Assembly (NCBI GenBank): GCA_002839335.1
Contig: PGXU01000022.1
Span: 1 to 46,026, forward strand
DNA: 46,026 nucleotides
Direction of reading: 5' to 3'
Source of the DNA: Spirochaetae bacterium HGW-Spirochaetae-4
GTDB lineage: Bacteria; Spirochaetota; Spirochaetia; Sphaerochaetales; Sphaerochaetaceae
This document shows, in pieces, positions 41,077 to 46,026 of this stretch (position 1 is its first letter; each line of letters opens with the position of its first letter). Made by a program: the position numbers and the translations under genes. Under the pieces are notes generated by a model. The model saw only the letters and a program-made list of their open reading frames with translations. It did no database searches and was not told where the DNA came from.

Positions 41077-42105
41077 ATGATAGCGTTTATTGATGGTGGA
41101 ACGACGAACTCGAGAGTATATCTGTACGAACATGGCTCAGTCATAAGTGAAGGCTGGAAGAAAGTTGGAGTAAAAGACACCGCAATTGACGGACACAATA
41201 AACAACTGCAACAGGCCATCTATGAAGCTGTAATGGAAGCAGCTGCCGCTGTACACAGGCCCGTGGATGATATTGATTGCTTTATTACATCGGGCATGAT
41301 CACCAGTGAACTCGGTCTGCTTGAGATTCCACATCTCATTGCCCCCGTGAACAAACAGGATCTAGCCCAAGCCATCGTACGCGTGCAGGATACCACCATA
41401 TTCCCATTCGACATCCCGGTATTCTTCATTCGTGGCATAAAAAATCGGCTGGACTACGTACATACCAGTATTAATCAGCTACGCAACATGGATTTCATGC
41501 GCGGTGAAGAGGTCCAGGTAGCAGGGATTCTTGATAAATATCAACCCACTTTGCCAGTGAACATACTCATTATCGGCTCACATACAAAACTGATCCACAT
41601 TAACCAGGCGGGTGATATCGCAGGAAGTCTTACCACTATCAGTGGGCAGTTTTATGAAGCGCTGATCAACGGCACCTTCATAGGTAAATGTACTGTCGAC
41701 GACGGGAAATCAGAACCATTATTCGACCTTGATGACATAATCGACATTGCAGTGGAAGCCGTCGATAACAGCTGCCTGCTACGTGCCTTGCTCATGCCCC
41801 GATTCATGCATGTCCTTATGGAATCCACAGCAAAAGACCGAAGGAATTTCATTAATGCCTGCATAGCTGCCGAAGATATCAAAATACTGAACGAATCGGA
41901 TTTTCTCGGATTCACCGCAGAAACCGACTACTACCTGTTCGGAAACGCATATGTGTGTGACATCTACCGAAGACTCCTGGAGCGAAAGTTTGAGAATCGC
42001 ATTTCCGTTCATAGTCTTACCGATAAAAAGCAGATCAGAGATCTCACCATCAGTGGATCACTGGCTATAGCCAAAGCAGCAGGAGTTATCGATGAATTTG
42101 TATGA
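41077..42105 (+). CDS. 2-dehydro-3-deoxygalactonokinase family (DgoK-like)
   Basis: 342 residues. ASKHA-type fold starting IAFIDGGTTNSRVYLYEHG (DgoK begins DWGTTN-R). FITSGMITSELGLLEIPHLIAPV and the family block MRGEEVQVAG also match; ITISGSLAIAKAAG closes the C-terminus. DgoK phosphorylates 2-keto-3-deoxygalactonate at C6, and paralogues accept related keto-deoxy acids. AAGGAG precedes ATG; 14-bp overlap with the next gene. Works before the DapA-type aldolase encoded downstream. Confidence 0.87.
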   Translation: MIAFIDGGTTNSRVYLYEHGSVISEGWKKVGVKDTAIDGHNKQLQQAIYEAVMEAAAAVHRPVDDIDCFITSGMITSELGLLEIPHLIAPVNKQDLAQAIVRVQDTTIFPFDIPVFFIRGIKNRLDYVHTSINQLRNMDFMRGEEVQVAGILDKYQPTLPVNILIIGSHTKLIHINQAGDIAGSLTTISGQFYEALINGTFIGKCTVDDGKSEPLFDLDDIIDIAVEAVDNSCLLRALLMPRFMHVLMESTAKDRRNFINACIAAEDIKILNESDFLGFTAETDYYLFGNAYVCDIYRRLLERKFENRISVHSLTDKKQIRDLTISGSLAIAKAAGVIDEFV

Positions 42106-43399
42106 CGTCTGCTATGGGGAGGAAACGCTTCACATACCACTGCCAGAGACCTTCGCGGTAGAACGCTACGAGAGTTATCTATGCACAGAAGAAACAGTGG
42201 ACCTCTCTCAGCGGATTCGTGAAGGTCTGTGCGAACCCTCAAGTGCAGCCCTCATTGTTCAAGCCTCGAGTATTGCCATAATTATTGACGATAACACTCG
42301 CCCGACTCCATCAAAACGGCTACTTCCCCTCATAATCCAGGAAATCCATGATCGAGCTACCCAGAAAGTCTCCATTTTTATCGTAGTAGCACTTGGAGCT
42401 CATAAAAAACTATCGCATGAAGAGCTGACACAGTTGGTAGGCTCTGAGATCATACAGAATTATCCTGTGCTTAACCACGAAGCAGAAAACTTCGCAATGC
42501 TTCAGGATATGGGACACACCGACCACGGGACTCCCGTCTTTGTGAACAAGCAAGTTGTGCAAGCCGATCTAAGAATTCTCCTTGGTATGATCAAACCGCA
42601 TAACCAGGCAGGGTACACCGGTGGAGGTAAAGCGATTCTGCCGGGAGTGTGTGCAGTTGAAACCATTCATGCCAATCATAGTTACCATTACATGAGCAGC
42701 ATCAAATCCCGTGTCGGAGTGCTCGACGGCAACCCCATCCGCAGTGATATAGACCATGTACTGCCACTGCTCGGCCCTTGCATGCTCATGAATGTGGTCA
42801 TGGATCGCCACGAACATCTCGTTGATCTTGTCGTAGGGTCAGATGTTGTTGCCACCCATAAACGTGGAGCTGCACTGTATGACACGTTCGGGAAATTCCC
42901 TGTACGGTACCTGGCCGATGTCTGTCTATGTGGCACTCCAGCACCGGTGGATATGAACTTTTACCAGATGCTGAACTCACTTAGCTGTCCTCATAGACAG
43001 GCTGAACCCATTATTAAAAAGGGTGGAACCATTGTTGTCTACGGGAGAGCAGCAGAGGGAGTCAGCGATGCTGACCTGTATAAAGCACTTGCACAGACTC
43101 CACGCAGCACATTGCATGACCAGGTATTTTCATCTGAACCCAGCTTCAGGGACAGACCTGCTCTTCAGATTTTCCTTGAATGTGAACAGCAGTACCGAAT
43201 CATAGTTGTCACTGAATTAAAAAACCTTGCACTCTTTGCCAACATGGGAATTGAAGCATATTCAGTAGCCCAGCATGAGGAGGTTTTGCAATCTATTGTG
43301 TATCACCATGGGGTGAATCCCAAGTGTTTCGTACTTGCCGATGCTCCCTATGTAATTCTCGATAATCAGACTACCAGGAGGAATGTATGTACCGGATGA
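42092..43399 (+). CDS. LarA-family nickel-pincer racemase/epimerase
   Basis: 435 residues. All four residues known from Lactiplantibacillus LarA appear at a constant offset of four: His104 (GAHKKLSHEEL), His170 (KPHNQAGYTGGGK), Lys180 (cofactor-bound Lys) and His196 (IHANH, nickel ligand). DDNTRPTP near residue 66 is also conserved. LarA racemises lactate; homologues epimerise other 2-hydroxy acids, including sugar acids, which fits this locus better. The nickel-pincer cofactor requires LarB, LarC and LarE, none of which is in the window. Overlaps both neighbours (14 and 13 bp). Confidence 0.92.
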   Translation: MNLYDVCYGEETLHIPLPETFAVERYESYLCTEETVDLSQRIREGLCEPSSAALIVQASSIAIIIDDNTRPTPSKRLLPLIIQEIHDRATQKVSIFIVVALGAHKKLSHEELTQLVGSEIIQNYPVLNHEAENFAMLQDMGHTDHGTPVFVNKQVVQADLRILLGMIKPHNQAGYTGGGKAILPGVCAVETIHANHSYHYMSSIKSRVGVLDGNPIRSDIDHVLPLLGPCMLMNVVMDRHEHLVDLVVGSDVVATHKRGAALYDTFGKFPVRYLADVCLCGTPAPVDMNFYQMLNSLSCPHRQAEPIIKKGGTIVVYGRAAEGVSDADLYKALAQTPRSTLHDQVFSSEPSFRDRPALQIFLECEQQYRIIVVTELKNLALFANMGIEAYSVAQHEEVLQSIVYHHGVNPKCFVLADAPYVILDNQTTRRNVCTG

Positions 43400-44268
43400 A
43401 CGGCGTTGTACCGCCAATGATTACTCCATTTACCCAGAGCGGTGAATTGGATTTAGAAGGATTGAAGACGTTAGTTAACTATCTGAGCGAAAACGTCCAT
43501 GGATTATTCATATGTGGGTCATATGGATGTGGACCCATGATGGATGTTGAAGAACGCAAAAAGGTCACTGAAGTTACCCTCGCAGAGAACAAAGGTAAGG
43601 TTGATGTCATCGCCCATGTCGGTTCAACCTCTACCCGCACTTCCGTTGAGCTTACAAAGCATGCAGCAGCCCAGGGTGTTCAAGCCGTGGCCGCAGTGGG
43701 ACCTTACTATTTTCACCACCAGCGGGACAGTGTTCTCTCATTCTACGAAGATCTCGTAAAAGCCGCGAACGGAGTTCCCGTGTATGTGTATAACAACCCC
43801 GGATTTCAGGGATACACCATGGATCTGAATCTGGTGAAAGGACTGCGCGACGTAGGTGTTCATGGAATAAAAGATGCCACCTTCAATATTATTGAACACG
43901 CTGCCTACCACCGAGTACTCGGAGACAGCTTCGACATAGCACTCGGAACAGAGGCGATGTTCCTGTCTGCTGCAGCACTCGGAACCCGAGCTTTTATACC
44001 CGGACTAGGAAACGCATTTCCCGAAATGAACGTACAAATGTTTGAAGAGGCAATGCGAAAAGATTTCGACGCATGTCGTACTACACAGTTCCTGATTAAT
44101 CAGATGCGTGATGTTATGTATCTTGCTCGTTCCACCCAGCTCGCTGTCTACGCAATGCTGGAGTTGCGGGGAATCGTAACCACATATCCGAGAAAACCAT
44201 TCCTCTCTGCTTCAGAAGAAGAGAAAACCAGAATGAGGAATGCATTAAAAGAGCTAAACGTTCTGTAA
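43387..44268 (+). CDS. DapA-family aldolase/lyase
   Basis: 293 residues, TIM barrel. GVVPPMITPFTQSGELDLEGL and GLFICGSYGCGPMMDVEERKKV replace the GTTGE block with a variant (GSYGCG). VYVYNNPGFQGY holds the catalytic Tyr, and GIKDATFNI the Schiff-base Lys. Members cleave or dehydrate keto acids (KDG aldolase, KDPGal aldolase, N-acetylneuraminate lyase, 5-keto-deoxyglucarate dehydratase). Here it likely cleaves a 2-keto-3-deoxy acid to pyruvate plus an aldehyde. AGGAGG five bases before ATG, inside the end of larA. Confidence 0.9.
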   Translation: MYRMNGVVPPMITPFTQSGELDLEGLKTLVNYLSENVHGLFICGSYGCGPMMDVEERKKVTEVTLAENKGKVDVIAHVGSTSTRTSVELTKHAAAQGVQAVAAVGPYYFHHQRDSVLSFYEDLVKAANGVPVYVYNNPGFQGYTMDLNLVKGLRDVGVHGIKDATFNIIEHAAYHRVLGDSFDIALGTEAMFLSAAALGTRAFIPGLGNAFPEMNVQMFEEAMRKDFDACRTTQFLINQMRDVMYLARSTQLAVYAMLELRGIVTTYPRKPFLSASEEEKTRMRNALKELNVL

Positions 44269-44293
44269 GAGCGTAAAAAAGAGGAGGAGAATC

Positions 44294-45451
44294 ATGAAAA
44301 AGGTTCCAATTATTATGTTATTGGTTGTAGGACTACTGCTTACCGTACTTGTAGGCTGTGCAAAATCAAATGATCAGGGTACCACTGTGCAAGCGGCAAC
44401 CCCAGCTCCTGCAGCTAGTGTAGCTCCAGTGGCTCCAAGTCAACCACCAGTGACCTCAGTTGCACCCTATACCGGTGAACCAATCACTATGAAAGTTGCA
44501 TGGGCTGAGACTGCCGATCCGAAGAGTCACCCCGTTTCTGCCGGAATGACCGTATTTAAGTCTACCGTTGAGAACCTTACCGGTGGAAAACTGAAAGTCG
44601 AACTATACCCAGCTGGACAACTTGGTGATGCAAAGTCAATGTTGGAACAGGTTGAACATGGTATTATCCACTCCTGTGCAAGTATTCCCAGTGGACTTAT
44701 CGCCGGATCTTACTATGACGTCTTTAATATCTTCGATATCCCCTACCTATTCAGAAGTGATCTCGTAGCGTGGGAGACCCTCAATCCATCGGCCCCATTC
44801 TTCAAAGAAGTAGCAGATGGAATGGCCGATTATACGGGAATTCGTCCCTTGGGATTCTTCATGGAAGGTCGACGACACTTCACGAATAGTGTACGAGAAA
44901 TTCGCACGCCACAAGACATGAAGGGGCTGAAAATCCGTACTATGGAAGTTCCCGCACACATGGAAATGGTGAAAGCCATGGGGGCAACACCCACTCCAGT
45001 ATCATGGCTAGAGCTGTATTCAGCATTACAAACTGGTGTTGTCGATGGACAAGAGAACCCAATTCTCAACATCCAGTACCTCAATGCACCTGAAGTACAA
45101 AAATATCTGACACTCGATGGTCACATTACTCTGCTCAATGTGTGGACAGTGAACGAAGAATGGTTTAATGATCTTCCTGAAGCATTACAGGTAGCAATTA
45201 AAGAAGCTGTGTATCAGTCACTTATTGTCTGTCGTGGTATCTCGGAGCTTTCCAACACATTGGGAGTCAACGAACTCGCTCAGAAAGGTATGCAAGTATA
45301 TGCTCCTTCGAAAGCTGAATTGGAAGAATTCCAAAAAGTTACACAGAATGCTGTACTCCCCTGGGTAGAAAAAAACATTTCAGATAAAGATATGCTTGAT
45401 AGATTGATGCAGGCATTGAATAATACCGAAGTGAATCTTATGAATCTGTAG
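44294..45451 (+). CDS. TRAP transporter substrate-binding lipoprotein (DctP)
   Basis: 385 residues. Lipoprotein signal peptide with lipobox LVGC (Cys22), then a Pro/Ala-rich linker of about 40 residues and the DctP domain: TMKVAWAETADPKSHPVSAGMTVFKSTVENLTGGKLKVELYPAGQLGDAKSMLEQV. The carboxylate-binding Arg lies in MKGLKIRTMEVP, with GVVDGQENP later. Ligands of this family are mostly carboxylates, in keeping with uptake of a sugar acid. GAGGAGAA precedes ATG. Confidence 0.93.
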   Translation: MKKVPIIMLLVVGLLLTVLVGCAKSNDQGTTVQAATPAPAASVAPVAPSQPPVTSVAPYTGEPITMKVAWAETADPKSHPVSAGMTVFKSTVENLTGGKLKVELYPAGQLGDAKSMLEQVEHGIIHSCASIPSGLIAGSYYDVFNIFDIPYLFRSDLVAWETLNPSAPFFKEVADGMADYTGIRPLGFFMEGRRHFTNSVREIRTPQDMKGLKIRTMEVPAHMEMVKAMGATPTPVSWLELYSALQTGVVDGQENPILNIQYLNAPEVQKYLTLDGHITLLNVWTVNEEWFNDLPEALQVAIKEAVYQSLIVCRGISELSNTLGVNELAQKGMQVYAPSKAELEEFQKVTQNAVLPWVEKNISDKDMLDRLMQALNNTEVNLMNL

Positions 45452-45462
45452 ATCATTTGTAA

Positions 45463-45486
45463 GGAGGTGAGAGAGATCTCACCTCC
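45463..45486 (+). promoter_or_regulatory. Strong hairpin with GAGA tetraloop between dctP and dctQ
   Basis: GGAGGTGAGA, GAGA, TCTCACCTCC: a perfect 10-bp stem closed by a GNRA-type loop, 11 bp after the binding-protein stop and 14 bp before the next start. No T tract follows, so it is unlikely to be a terminator; it probably protects the 3' end of the dctP message and lowers permease expression relative to the binding protein. Confidence 0.75.
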
Positions 45487-45500
45487 GTTAGGGGTCCGTT

Positions 45501-45989
45501 ATGAACTATTACAATAAAATTTGCGAAAAGTTGAATAACATAGCGCTAGGTATCTCTAACTTCCTGTTATTCTTCTCTTTCGCAATGACCGTGCTGCAAG
45601 TCGTATCTCGATACATATTCAAGTTCAGTTTCCCTTGGATTGAAGAACTGTCGCGTTATCTCGTTATCCTTATGGTGTTTCTCGCCGCCGGTCATCTGCT
45701 GAGACACAACGATAACCCATACGTCGAGTTTATCATTGAGAGTATCAGTGGAAAATTAAAATTCTGGTTACTGACGGTCCTGTATCTGTTTCTTACAATC
45801 TTTCTAATCTTTCTATTGGTGAATAGTGCGGAAGCGGTACTGAAAGCGGCAAATAAAAAGACTCCATCGCTTCGGATTCTGTGGTCGTTCCCGTACTTGA
45901 GTATACCTCTAGGGTCTTTTCTTATGGTGCTTCAAATGCCGTATCTTTTCATTAAAAATTTCAACGAGAATCTTAAAGGCAGGAAATAG
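45501..45989 (+). CDS. TRAP transporter small permease (DctQ)
   Basis: 162 residues with four hydrophobic segments, the standard DctQ size. FSFPWIEELSRYLVILMVFLAAGHLLRHNDNPYVEF carries the family's E-E-x-x-R-Y pattern. TAGGGGT gives a moderate ribosome site before ATG 45501. Partner of the binding lipoprotein upstream and of a large permease that begins at the window end. Confidence 0.92.
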   Translation: MNYYNKICEKLNNIALGISNFLLFFSFAMTVLQVVSRYIFKFSFPWIEELSRYLVILMVFLAAGHLLRHNDNPYVEFIIESISGKLKFWLLTVLYLFLTIFLIFLLVNSAEAVLKAANKKTPSLRILWSFPYLSIPLGSFLMVLQMPYLFIKNFNENLKGRK

Positions 45990-46021
45990 TCGAGGCGGTG
46001 TTGTTCGGTTAGGGGGAATCA

Positions 46022-46026
46022 ATGAT
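46022..46026 (+). CDS. Start of the next gene, expected TRAP large permease (DctM)
   Basis: AGGGGGAA lies just before an ATG at 46022, and only the start codon is inside the window. The DctP-DctQ order makes DctM the expectation; nothing of the protein can be seen. Confidence 0.35.

Noticed and set aside
1-46026. tRNA or rRNA genes
   Set aside because: No cloverleaf with GTTCRA-type T arm or rRNA-like segment was noticed in intergenic regions by eye; a tRNAscan or Infernal run would be decisive.

Overview
The window looks like a chromosome segment of a spirochaete, most likely Sphaerochaeta-like. This is inferred from gene style (an ABC solute-binding protein with an ...AWA/AGNAEK leader junction, a TRAP system, a KdpD/KdpE-type pair next to Trk genes) and was not tested by a search. 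Core genes have intermediate G+C and strong AGGAGG-type ribosome sites. Several patches are accessory: a metallo-hydrolase with A+T-rich codons, a Fic locus with repeats, a decayed IS21-type element, and a serine recombinase wrecked by a G+C-rich IS.

Layout. 1-2439: recD2 helicase (cut by the window edge) and trmO, both minus strand. 3154-8613: a KdpD-like kinase lacking the usual N-terminal sensor, its KdpE-like regulator, a small TPR protein, two RCK/TrkA proteins and TrkH; this is a potassium-uptake module with three phased TCTCAC boxes ahead of the transport genes. 8687-13267: an alpha/beta hydrolase sitting behind the remnant of a fic promoter and 5' end, an MBL hydrolase, an AAA/DUF4143 ATPase, and an intact Fic enzyme bracketed by matching three-box TCTCCCA/TGGGAGA arrays. 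13430-18453: ketopantoate-reductase-like protein, membrane serine hydrolase, AraC regulator, DUF2000 protein, truncated LysE and a second MBL hydrolase.

18581-22528: a thiamin salvage operon (thiD-thiM-cytX-thiE) behind a near-consensus promoter and three almost identical tandem TPP riboswitches. The first two each have their own intrinsic terminator; the third has none. 22703-23524: two unrecognised small genes. 23787-26194: IS21-type element with two nonsense codons in istA and a frameshift in istB.

26188-35749: a locus for Amadori compounds (fructosamines): asparaginase-domain protein and GntR repressor on the minus strand, then FrlB deglycase, FrlD kinase, ABC binding protein and two permeases (no ATPase), EamA transporter, FrlC epimerase and a second FrlB-like protein on the plus strand. 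36300-39091: serine recombinase pseudogene split by an IS4/IS1634-type element, then joined head-to-head to an inverted piece of a related recombinase.

39253-46026: a sugar-acid locus with an IclR regulator, D-2-hydroxyacid dehydrogenase, DgoK-type kinase, LarA-type nickel racemase/epimerase, DapA-type aldolase and a TRAP transporter that runs off the window. A 19-bp palindrome matching the enterobacterial KdgR box, as recalled, lies ahead of the first enzyme gene, so control by the adjacent IclR protein is likely.
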